From NCBI RefSeq assembly GCF_022827545.1, contig NZ_CP094669.1, forward strand, positions 5,511,001 through 5,575,000: DNA of 64,000 bases. Direction: 5' to 3'. This document shows, piece by piece, positions 33,912-41,880 of the stretch. The notes under the pieces are model-generated. The model worked only from the letters and a program-made list of their open reading frames with translations. It had not been told where the DNA came from and searched no databases. Both the position numbers and the translations under genes were made by a program. Within the stretch, counting starts at the first letter, position 1; every line of letters begins with the position of its first letter. The stretch comes from Hymenobacter tibetensis. Lineage in GTDB: Bacteria; Bacteroidota; Bacteroidia; Cytophagales; Hymenobacteraceae.

Positions 33912-34976
33912 TTACAAACGCCGTTCAAACAAGGCGTAGCGGGCTACCTCGGCGGGCAAGCCATCCGTGAAGTGCAGGGAGAAGTTGTCGGAGCGCATCA
34001 AGCAGAAGATTACCTGCTCGTATAGCTCCCGGAAGCGGAGCATACCGTATGCCCCCAAATAATTCATAATCTGCTGGTTGCGAAAGTCCGGGTGCACACC
34101 TACTGTTTTGGCTAGCAGAGTTTTCTGCGGCAAGAGTGGATAGTCGCGTGCGAAAACCGGCGGCTCCGTGCCGAGGTGCAGAGGCGCGTAGTTGGGGTGG
34201 CAGAGGCTTAGCGCCACCAGGCGGTTGTGCGTTCTTTCCCGAACCAGCACCGACGTATGGGGACAGAGCTTGGCGGCATATTCCGCGTTATAGAGCTGCT
34301 GAAACTGCGCAACTGGAATAGGCTGATAGGCTGGATTGGCACTGAAAATCTGATGCACCAACTCGAACAGTTCCGGCTCGTGCTGGCACCAGGTGATAGG
34401 GTTCAGCGGAACAAAGTCGTAGGGCAAATTGCCCAAGGCCGCAAGAAAACTGGCTTTGTCTTGGTACACAACTGGCACCGTATCGGGCCGGATCAGGCGG
34501 CTCTCGAACGACAGGGTTGGGGAGAAACCCAGCCTGCTGAGCAAATCGGGATAATAGGCAGGGTTAACGGGTTCCCGGTCGAACTGAAGCCAGGACGGCA
34601 CCGCCCCCAGCCGCAGGCGGTAGGCGTGGTAGGTGTTGAAGTTGAGCGGCCCTCGCAGGCTGGTATAGCCCCGCTTACGGGCGGCGGCGCCAAGTAGCGC
34701 AAACGCCTCTTGGTTGAGCGCCAACTCATTGGGGGTTTCCCAATACCCGAAGTAGGCGGTGGTACTGTTCCGCGGAAAAATACCCACCAGCCGCAGTTTC
34801 TTGTGGTCGGTGTACACCATAATTTCGCTTTGCCAGGCTTCGTGCACAAACAGCTGCTGAACCGCCGACCGGTCTTCCTGTAGCTGGAAGGGCAGCGGCG
34901 CATACAGCGGCGCCGGGATGTCGAAAAAAGCAGCGTCGAGCGAACCGGCAAAGGGAACTTCACTGATTGTTTTCAT
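33912..34976 (-). CDS. GNAT-like acyltransferase, unknown substrate
   Basis: 354 residues. Two GNAT-like halves are suggested: the N-terminal part with TSLRGPLNFNTYHAYRL and NPAYYPDLLSRLGF, a pattern of GPxN-type N-acyltransferase-like proteins in Bacteroidota, and the C-terminal part with KTLLAKTVGVHPDFRNQQIMNYLG, which resembles the acetyl-CoA-binding loop of GNAT enzymes. No membrane helices. Its ATG overlaps the stop of the PEP-synthase-like gene by four bases, so the two are co-translated. A role in acylating the product of the cluster is plausible but unproven. Confidence 0.7.
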   Translation of the reverse strand: MKTISEVPFAGSLDAAFFDIPAPLYAPLPFQLQEDRSAVQQLFVHEAWQSEIMVYTDHKKLRLVGIFPRNSTTAYFGYWETPNELALNQEAFALLGAAARKRGYTSLRGPLNFNTYHAYRLRLGAVPSWLQFDREPVNPAYYPDLLSRLGFSPTLSFESRLIRPDTVPVVYQDKASFLAALGNLPYDFVPLNPITWCQHEPELFELVHQIFSANPAYQPIPVAQFQQLYNAEYAAKLCPHTSVLVRERTHNRLVALSLCHPNYAPLHLGTEPPVFARDYPLLPQKTLLAKTVGVHPDFRNQQIMNYLGAYGMLRFRELYEQVIFCLMRSDNFSLHFTDGLPAEVARYALFERRL

Positions 34977-37561
34977 GCTTCAAGTATCTGAATTTCACCG
35001 GTTTCACCGTTCATACTGATGCGCTGGCCGGTACTCAAGCGCTTGGTGACGGCGGCCACGTTGATGATGGTCGGGATGCCCAACTCGCGTAGCAGAATAA
35101 CGGAGTGCGAAAGAGATGAGCCCTTTTCGATGATAACGCCCCGGCACATCGGGAACAAAGCGGCCCAGCCGGGGTCGGTGCGCAGGGCGCACACAATCTT
35201 GCCGCTCACGTTCAGGTCGCCGCCGGGGTCGGTGATAACCAGCACTTCGCCTCGCGCTACGCCGGGGTAGCAGCCGGTGCCGCGCAAAGCGCCCGAGTCG
35301 GCTGTTGAAACCGGGGCGGCCGTGGTGGGAGGCGAGGGCACCGTGACCCGGGACGGAACATCTTCGTGGGCATACTGCTCGAACTCGTGGCGCCGTTGCT
35401 GCACCAGTGCTTGCCATTCGGCGGTGCTGGACGCTTGCAGGGCAGCTATGATTTCCGCTTCCGTGAGCCAGAAGACGTCGAGGGCAGCGGCGAGTTGGTG
35501 CTTCTGCGTTAGATGCTGGCCCATAGCCAGATACAGGGCACGGTACATACCAAACAGCCGGGTACGTTCCAGCCGCAGGGCCTCGCGGTAGCGAATGGCC
35601 AGCTGCAACTTGTCGAGGTTGCCTTGAAGCCGCCGCCTGAACCAGCGTCCGCGTGGGGCCAGCCGCGCGGCCAGTTCCTGCCGGGCCTGCTCCTGCAAAT
35701 AACTGAGGGGTTCGGCGGCCGGGGTAGGAGACGTCAGCAGAAAATTGCGCAGGTACTGGTAGAAAACCGCGGGGTTCACGCGCATGGTGGTGGTTTCCAA
35801 CTTCAATTCGCCCACCGTTCGGTCGCCATACTGCGCAATGAACTCCTCGACGCGCTGGTGAAAATCGGGGGCCAGTTGGGCCACTTGCGCGTGCAGGTCG
35901 GCAGGGGCAGCCAAGAGCAGCTGGCGCAACGCTGGTTGGGGCCAGGCTGCGCGGGCCAGCGCTTGCAAGTGGCGGGTGGGTTGGGTGCTGGCTACCTGCT
36001 GGTCGCCGGACAAATAGCGGCTCAGAAACTCGTCGGAGGCAGTGATGCCGATTTTCTTTAGGCCCCGGGCCACGCGGCCGTTGGTGGTCATCACGAAGAA
36101 GTCGTTGATGATGGGCGTGGTCCAGTTGTTAAGCAGGTTTTCGTCGAGAAGCTGCTGCTGCAGGAGTAGCTCCTTGACGCTGACGCCCGCTAGCGGTTGG
36201 GCGTAGAACCGTTGATACTGCGTTTGAAAGTGCGCATGAAACGCAGGCACGCGGGTTTTAAGCTGCTGGAAAGCCGCTAACAGCCGCACCAGGTTCACCA
36301 CCAAGCTAGGCAGCAGTTTCAGCTTTGCCGCTACCGTTTTTTCCTGGTTGGTTACGAAGTCCACGGGCTCTTCTAGGCCCATCATGCGTTCCATATCGGC
36401 TTTGTTTTGCCGGAAAGAAGGCAGCAACTGGAGGCCGCGGTACCAGTTGTTGATGTTGTAGTAGATGCGCCCCTTCACCAAGCCCAGCAGCTGCGTCACT
36501 ACCGGCTCGTGGGTGGCAATCCGGGCGGGTGGCAGGCCCAACACGCGCATGGTTTGGCGGTAGACAGTGGCGTAGGCGCGTTGGGCAAAGCTGAACGTAA
36601 GCGGCGTCGTGACGCCACAGTAGCTTTCCTGAATGTTGGAGTTGTCGTAGACCACCACTTCGGGAATGGGCTGCGAAATCGGGCGGGCCTGCACCAGCCA
36701 TACCCGGTCGTCTTCTAGCACGAACTCGATGTCCTGGGGCCGTCCAAATACGCGCTCCAACGTGGTGGCGGCCTGGAACAAGGTAGCAAGCTGCTCGGAC
36801 GTGAGACAAGCCGCCTGCTGCCGGTCGGGAGCTACGGCGCTTGTTTGCAGACCGTTGCCTCCGGAGGCTTGTTCCAGCATCTCTTCTTTACAAGCAATTT
36901 TGGTGCGCTGCGGAATGCCGGTTTGCTTGTCGAGGTAGAACTCATCGGGCTCCAACTGGCCGCCTACCAAGCCTTCCCCAAACCCCCAGACCCCGTGCAC
37001 GGCCATTTCCTGCGGATACTCCGGAAACGTGGAAAACACCACGCCACTGGCGGCCGCCGTCACCTGCCGCTGCACAAGCACGGCGGGGCGGGCCACCAGG
37101 GTTAGCTGCTTCTGCTGGCGGTAGGCTACCGCACGCGCCGAGTAGGCGCTGGCCGCGCAGGCGCTGATGGCCGCCCACACCGCCACTTCCGTCGTCAGGT
37201 TCAGAAAGGAATCCATCAGGCCCGGAAACGAGGCGCCGACGCTGTCCTCGTCGGCTACCGACGAGCGCACAACCACCGGATGAGTGGGAAACTGCCAATT
37301 GGCTAGCACCTGCGCCATAGCCTGCCGCTCGGGGGCGGGCAGTTCAAAGCGTTCCAGTTGCTGGCGCTGGTGCGTTGCCGCGGCTTCTGGGGTAAGCTGG
37401 GGGGGCGCCTCCCGTAACACCGCGTCGAAGAGCTCGGCCGGGATAACTAGAAAATCGGGCACCAGCATTCCCGCCTCGCGCAGCCGGTAGAGCCCCTGCG
37501 CTTTGTTGCCGATGGTGTACTTGGCGCGGACAGTTGGCCGCTCAGCCCCGGTCAGAATCAT
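34973..37561 (-). CDS. PEP synthase-like phosphotransferase with mobile His domain
   Basis: 862 residues, ATG at 37561. N-terminal ATP-grasp part: NKAQGLYRLREAGMLVPDF, VRSSVADEDSVGASFPGLMDSFLN, VQRQVTAAASGVVFST and DIEFVLEDDRVWLVQARPIS. A long middle region of about 400 residues lacks the classic PEP-binding barrel motifs of pyruvate water dikinase. The C-terminal swivelling domain carries GVIIEKGSSLSHSVILL with H819 in the usual position. This layout resembles dikinase-type phosphotransferases such as rifampin phosphotransferase and similar biosynthetic enzymes, which move a phosphate from ATP to a small molecule through the mobile His. A four-base overlap joins it to the GNAT-like gene. Substrate unknown; housekeeping PEP synthase is less likely. 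Confidence 0.8.
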   Translation of the reverse strand: MILTGAERPTVRAKYTIGNKAQGLYRLREAGMLVPDFLVIPAELFDAVLREAPPQLTPEAAATHQRQQLERFELPAPERQAMAQVLANWQFPTHPVVVRSSVADEDSVGASFPGLMDSFLNLTTEVAVWAAISACAASAYSARAVAYRQQKQLTLVARPAVLVQRQVTAAASGVVFSTFPEYPQEMAVHGVWGFGEGLVGGQLEPDEFYLDKQTGIPQRTKIACKEEMLEQASGGNGLQTSAVAPDRQQAACLTSEQLATLFQAATTLERVFGRPQDIEFVLEDDRVWLVQARPISQPIPEVVVYDNSNIQESYCGVTTPLTFSFAQRAYATVYRQTMRVLGLPPARIATHEPVVTQLLGLVKGRIYYNINNWYRGLQLLPSFRQNKADMERMMGLEEPVDFVTNQEKTVAAKLKLLPSLVVNLVRLLAAFQQLKTRVPAFHAHFQTQYQRFYAQPLAGVSVKELLLQQQLLDENLLNNWTTPIINDFFVMTTNGRVARGLKKIGITASDEFLSRYLSGDQQVASTQPTRHLQALARAAWPQPALRQLLLAAPADLHAQVAQLAPDFHQRVEEFIAQYGDRTVGELKLETTTMRVNPAVFYQYLRNFLLTSPTPAAEPLSYLQEQARQELAARLAPRGRWFRRRLQGNLDKLQLAIRYREALRLERTRLFGMYRALYLAMGQHLTQKHQLAAALDVFWLTEAEIIAALQASSTAEWQALVQQRRHEFEQYAHEDVPSRVTVPSPPTTAAPVSTADSGALRGTGCYPGVARGEVLVITDPGGDLNVSGKIVCALRTDPGWAALFPMCRGVIIEKGSSLSHSVILLRELGIPTIINVAAVTKRLSTGQRISMNGETGEIQILEA

Positions 37562-37653
37562 AGGAGTGGGGCGCGTAATAGGGTGAACACTCGAGGGTGG
37601 TGCAGGCAAAAACTAGAGAGCAGCAAATCAATGAAAGTCTTCTCAATGCAGTA

Positions 37654-38538
37654 TCAGACAGCTATTTCCACGATAATAGCCACGTAGCTGGTCAGCATAA
37701 ACAACGACACCAGCAGCTCGGCCGTGCGCAGCAGCTTTTCCTGGGGCGCCGCCGCGGCCCACAGGTACACGAACAGGGTAAGCACGAACAGCCCGGCCAG
37801 CAACCCGAACGGCCACACCCCCGCTTGGAGCTGCACCAACAGAGTGCTTTGCACGGCTATGCCGCCCGCCAGCACCAGCAGTACCGCCCCAATAGCGCCC
37901 CGGTAGCCCATAGCCCGCGAATACGAATCGACGCCGGCGCGCTCTGCTTCCGGCGCCCGAATCTTGCGGGCAATTTCAAACGCAAACCCACCGAGCAAGC
38001 TTAGCGCGGCCAGCATGAAAAAGCGCGCGGGCAGCACCAGTTCCGGCCGGTAAGCCACCCACAGCCACGTGATTAGCAGGGGCATAATCAGCATGTGAGT
38101 GAGGGCGTAGAGCACGAGGCGCTTCTTCAGGTACTCGCTCACCCAAAACTCATAGCGCATCAGCAGGCTGTAGCCCAAAGCCAGCAGCCACCCGGCCACC
38201 GCCACTGGCCCCATGTACCAGCTCCACGCTAGCTCGCCCCCGGCCCCCAGCCAAGCCAGAACTTGCAATTGCTTTAGGGTCACGCGGCCCGACTGCAGCA
38301 CGCGGTGCGGATGATTGATAGCGTCGGCGGCGTAGTCCTTGATTTCGTCGAACACCCGCAGGCGGAAGAAAAACGAGATGGTAGCGAGGATACCGCCAGC
38401 TTCGCGCCAGCTGAAACCGACCTTGGCTCCGGCAGTGCCCGCCACCGACCACACCGTGAGAAACAGGATGGCAAACAAGCCCATGTTGACGGGCGGAAAG
38501 CGCTGACCTAGGTAAGCGGCGAAGTGGCGTAGATTCAT
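37654..38538 (-). CDS. UbiA-type prenyltransferase family protein
   Basis: 294 residues with eight or nine membrane helices. First Asp-rich motif: RVFDEIKDYAAD with D64, D68 and D72; following [13 protein letters not shown] matches the family. Second motif: FEIARKIRAPEAERAGVDSYS at about 187-207 (E188, E197, E199, D204), with a GYRGAIGAVLL helix after. Such integral membrane enzymes transfer an isoprenoid chain to an aromatic or polar acceptor using magnesium and a prenyl diphosphate. The common cases (MenA, UbiA, heme farnesylation) are not indicated by neighbours. It lies 92 bases after the PEP-synthase-like gene in reading direction reversed, that is, directly upstream of it in the same operon. 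Confidence 0.82.
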   Translation of the reverse strand: MNLRHFAAYLGQRFPPVNMGLFAILFLTVWSVAGTAGAKVGFSWREAGGILATISFFFRLRVFDEIKDYAADAINHPHRVLQSGRVTLKQLQVLAWLGAGGELAWSWYMGPVAVAGWLLALGYSLLMRYEFWVSEYLKKRLVLYALTHMLIMPLLITWLWVAYRPELVLPARFFMLAALSLLGGFAFEIARKIRAPEAERAGVDSYSRAMGYRGAIGAVLLVLAGGIAVQSTLLVQLQAGVWPFGLLAGLFVLTLFVYLWAAAAPQEKLLRTAELLVSLFMLTSYVAIIVEIAV

Positions 38539-38587
38539 GCTGGGGATAATATAGCTACTTTGGAATAATAGTTTACTCTACCGCCCG

Positions 38588-40816
38588 ATGCTCTACCTCT
38601 ACCGGCTTCGCTACCTGCTCTTGTTGTTGATTATGACGGTTTGCGCGGCGCTGTGGCCCGGCGTGCAAGCCGCTCTGGTTGTGGACAATAACCTCTCGGC
38701 TTGGTTTCTCGACGATGACCCAGCCTTAGAAGCGTACCGCACGTTTCAGCAACGCTTCGGCAACGATGAAGTGATTATTCTGGCGGTCCACGACGAACAA
38801 TCGGTGCTGACTCCTGGCTACCTGACGGCTTTTGTGGCGTTGACCCGGGAACTGGAGGCGTTGCCGGCGGTGGCTGGTGTCACGGGTCCGGGCAATGCGG
38901 CGCTGCCTATGCGCAGCCTGGTGGGGGGCACCCGGCCGCTGCTGGAACCCGGCACCACGGCCACGCAGGTTCGGCAGGCGTTGCAGCCGCTACCCACGTT
39001 GCGCCAGAGTCTGTTCACCGACAACTACCAGACCACCCGCTTCTTGATTCAGCTGCGCCAGCTCCCTGACTTCGACAACCGGCGCGCCGAGATTCTGACG
39101 CAGGTGCAGCAACTCGTGTACCGGCACTTTTCACCTAAGCAGGCGCACTTTGGAGGCGTCGGCATTATCTACGCGGGCCTCAACGCTCTGTCTCAGCACG
39201 ACTTCGGGCTGTTTTTGGGACTGGGCTACCTGTTGATGTTCAGTGTGTTGCTGTTGATTTACCGCAACCTCCTGTTGTTGGTGTACACGCTGGGGGTGGT
39301 GGGGCTAGCCACCTACGTGACGTTTGGCGTGTATGGGGCGCTGGGCCACCGCGTAAACCTGATGACGGTGCTGCTGCCCATCATCCTAATTCTGCTAGGC
39401 ATCATGGACGCCATGCACGTCATCAACGAGCGGAACCGGCTGCGCACCGACACTAGCACGGCTTACGCCGATGCCTTACAGGCGTTGCAGAACGTGTTGG
39501 CGCCCTGCCTGTTCACTATGCTGACCACCGTGGCCGGGTTTCTGGCGCTGCTTTCCTGCCCCATGGCTATTCTGCAAGACTTTGGCGTATTCGCTGCCCT
39601 GGGTATTGCACTATGCTTGTTTTTCACCTTCGTGTTGGGCGTGTTGCTGCTGCCGCTGGCCAAAGCCCCGGCCCGCACTGCCCAAGCCACCGAAACAACT
39701 GCGCGCAAGCTGGTGGCGTTCTATACATACCTGCTGGCGCGGCCCCGGTTTTTCGGCGGCCTCTCGGTGCTCTTAGCGCTGGCGTTGGCTGCGGGGCTGC
39801 CCCAACTCCACTCGGATACGTACACGCTAGGCTACCTGCCCGTCAGCAACATCGTGGTGCAAGACCACCGCGCCATCGAAGCTACGTGGGGGCCCTATAT
39901 GCCGCTGGAACTGCTCGTGGAGCCCAAAGCCGGCTACACCCTTTCCGATACGGCAGTGGTACAAGCCACCTTCGCCTTCGCCGACTCGGTGCGCCGGGTG
40001 GCGGGCGTCGGCCAGGTAGTGGGGTTTTATTCTCTGTACCAGGCGGGACTAGAGGCGCAGTACGGCGCCAAGGCTAGCCGATTGCGCGGCAGCCAGGGCG
40101 CTTTGCGCCAGGTGCAGCAGCGCCTCACCACCGAGTACCCCACCCTGACCGCGCAGTTCGTAGATGCCCGCACGGCCACCGGGCGCGTCACCGTTTCGGG
40201 GGCCATGCTGTCGGCGCGGCAGCTCACGGCCAAAATGGATACGCTGCTGGACATTGCGGGCGCCACGCTGGGCCCGGTGGCTACGGTGCGGCCGGCGGGG
40301 TATCAGCCCATGTACGCGGGCATTGTCGCCTACGTCACCAGTTCTCAGACCAACAGCCTGCTGCTGTCTTTTGTGCTGGTCTTCGCCCTGACCTGGGTGT
40401 TTATCCGGAACTTCCGACTGGCGTTGCTCACCGTTATTCCCAACCTGTTTCCGGTGCTGGTCTTGCTCGGAACGATGGGTTGGCTGGGCATCACCCTGGA
40501 TACGGCCACGGCAAGTATTGGCGCTATCGTGCTGAGCTTCTGCGTCGATGACACTATTCATTTCGTGTACAGCTACCGGCAGCAGCGCCGCCAAGGCGCA
40601 ACGCCCACCCAAGCGCGCCTGACCACTATTGCCCACGTCGGCCCCACTATCGTCCTGACCAGCGTGGTGCTATTTCTGGGCTACACCGTTATGGCCTTAG
40701 GCTCGTTGAAAACGGTGCAGCTGTTTGGCTTGCTCACCGCCATTTCGGTGGCGGGCGCTTTCTATGGCGAGCTGGTTATTTTCCCGTTGGCCCTAAAAAA
40801 ATACGACCCGGAGTAA
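38588..40816 (+). CDS. MMPL/RND family exporter
   Basis: 742 residues. Two halves, each with one helix followed by a large periplasmic loop (about 30-205 and 400-580) and then five helices, twelve in all. Conserved Asp residues of the proton path lie in the membrane: D274 (GIMDAMHVIN) and D654-D655 (VDDTIHFVY). This is the MMPL type, which moves lipids and lipid-like molecules across the inner membrane (for example hopanoids or mycolates). Its gene diverges from the UbiA-type gene with only 49 bases between start codons, which suggests joint regulation. No signal of a dedicated outer membrane partner. Confidence 0.88.
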   Translation: MLYLYRLRYLLLLLIMTVCAALWPGVQAALVVDNNLSAWFLDDDPALEAYRTFQQRFGNDEVIILAVHDEQSVLTPGYLTAFVALTRELEALPAVAGVTGPGNAALPMRSLVGGTRPLLEPGTTATQVRQALQPLPTLRQSLFTDNYQTTRFLIQLRQLPDFDNRRAEILTQVQQLVYRHFSPKQAHFGGVGIIYAGLNALSQHDFGLFLGLGYLLMFSVLLLIYRNLLLLVYTLGVVGLATYVTFGVYGALGHRVNLMTVLLPIILILLGIMDAMHVINERNRLRTDTSTAYADALQALQNVLAPCLFTMLTTVAGFLALLSCPMAILQDFGVFAALGIALCLFFTFVLGVLLLPLAKAPARTAQATETTARKLVAFYTYLLARPRFFGGLSVLLALALAAGLPQLHSDTYTLGYLPVSNIVVQDHRAIEATWGPYMPLELLVEPKAGYTLSDTAVVQATFAFADSVRRVAGVGQVVGFYSLYQAGLEAQYGAKASRLRGSQGALRQVQQRLTTEYPTLTAQFVDARTATGRVTVSGAMLSARQLTAKMDTLLDIAGATLGPVATVRPAGYQPMYAGIVAYVTSSQTNSLLLSFVLVFALTWVFIRNFRLALLTVIPNLFPVLVLLGTMGWLGITLDTATASIGAIVLSFCVDDTIHFVYSYRQQRRQGATPTQARLTTIAHVGPTIVLTSVVLFLGYTVMALGSLKTVQLFGLLTAISVAGAFYGELVIFPLALKKYDPE

Positions 40817-40891
40817 GCTCGCTCTAGCCAAGTGGCGTACTAGGGCTACCCGCTGGGGTTTCCCTAATCGTTCCACGTAGTTGTTTTCGCT

Positions 40892-41677
40892 ATGAAAAGT
40901 CCCGACGCCTTCAACCTTGCCAAACTGCCGAGCCGTGCGCCCGCTGAGTTTCACAAAACGGCCACGTTGCGGCAAATGAAAAGTGTGAAGCAAGAGCTGA
41001 TTGCGCTCCAAGACCGCCTGTACGCCGAAAACAAGCGGAGCATTCTGGTGGTGTTGCAGGGCATGGACGCCAGCGGCAAAGATGGCCTGATTCGGCGGGT
41101 GTTCAGCGGCCTCAATCCGCAGGGCGTGCGGGTGCACTCGTTCAAGGAACCCACGGAGCTGGAGCTGGCCCACGATTTTCTGTGGCGCGTGCATCAGCAG
41201 ACCCCGCCCAAGGGCATGATTCACGTTTTCAACCGCTCCCACTACGAAGACGTGCTGGTTACCCGGGTGCAGGGCCTGATAACGCCCGAGGAAGCCCGGC
41301 GCCGGTTTGTAGCCATCAACAACTTCGAGAAGTTGCTCCAGCAAGCCGGCACCACGGTGCTCAAGTTCTACCTGCACGTATCCGAGAAAGAGCAGCGGGA
41401 ACGACTGGAGGAACGCGTAACGGACCCCGAAAAGCGCTGGAAGTACGAAGCCGGCGACGAAGACAAAGCCAAGCAGTGGCCGGCATATCGGGCAGTATAT
41501 GAAGACGTGTTCGAGCACTGTAACCCCGCCACCTGCCCCTGGCAGCTAGTACCCGCCGACCAAAACTGGTACAAAGCCTTTGCCGTCGCCAAAACCCTGC
41601 ACGACACGCTAGTAGAGCTAGACCCGCAGTATCCTTCCTCGAAAGATGAGCGCCCGAAAGCCGAGGCTACCCGGTAA
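40892..41677 (+). CDS. polyphosphate kinase 2 family protein
   Basis: 261 residues. Walker A GMDASGKDG at 57-65, Walker B and lid HVFNRSHYEDVLVTRV at about 111-126, a RRFVAINNFEKLLQQ helix, and CPWQLVPADQNWYK near the C-terminus, all typical of PPK2. The enzyme transfers phosphate between polyphosphate and nucleoside phosphates; sequence alone does not tell whether it uses mono- or diphosphates, though the size suggests the one-domain type. It lies 75 bases after the exporter on the same strand but is not obviously part of that pathway. Confidence 0.93.
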   Translation: MKSPDAFNLAKLPSRAPAEFHKTATLRQMKSVKQELIALQDRLYAENKRSILVVLQGMDASGKDGLIRRVFSGLNPQGVRVHSFKEPTELELAHDFLWRVHQQTPPKGMIHVFNRSHYEDVLVTRVQGLITPEEARRRFVAINNFEKLLQQAGTTVLKFYLHVSEKEQRERLEERVTDPEKRWKYEAGDEDKAKQWPAYRAVYEDVFEHCNPATCPWQLVPADQNWYKAFAVAKTLHDTLVELDPQYPSSKDERPKAEATR

Positions 41678-41775
41678 AGCCAGGTTACGTAAGCGCGTCC
41701 TCGCAGCGGGGCGGATGCCACCGGCATCTGCCTGCTAGTGGGCTACTCTACATACATGCCTGTTTCAACAGGCCT

Positions 41776-41851
41776 TGTCATTCCGACGCAGGAGGAATCT
41801 GATTGGCATCATTGAACGGTTTACTCAGATTCCTCCTATGTCGGAATGACA
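41776..41851. repeat. imperfect inverted repeat, likely dispersed element
   Basis: About 26 bases at 41776-41802 (with GTCATTCCGAC and GGAGGAATCTGA cores) recur in reverse at 41826-41851, one mismatch and one gap, with a 23-base loop. It lies between the convergent PPK2 and GH2 genes. The GTCATTCCGA...GGAATCT form is well known as a dispersed intergenic element in Hymenobacter-type genomes, though copies elsewhere cannot be seen here. Confidence 0.75.
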
Positions 41852-41880
41852 CGCATTACTGCTTATTCCGCTAGGCTCTA

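Noticed and set aside
41776..41851. Reading the inverted repeat as a CRISPR repeat or insertion-sequence end
   Set aside because: Only one pair, no spacers, no transposase and no target duplication are visible.
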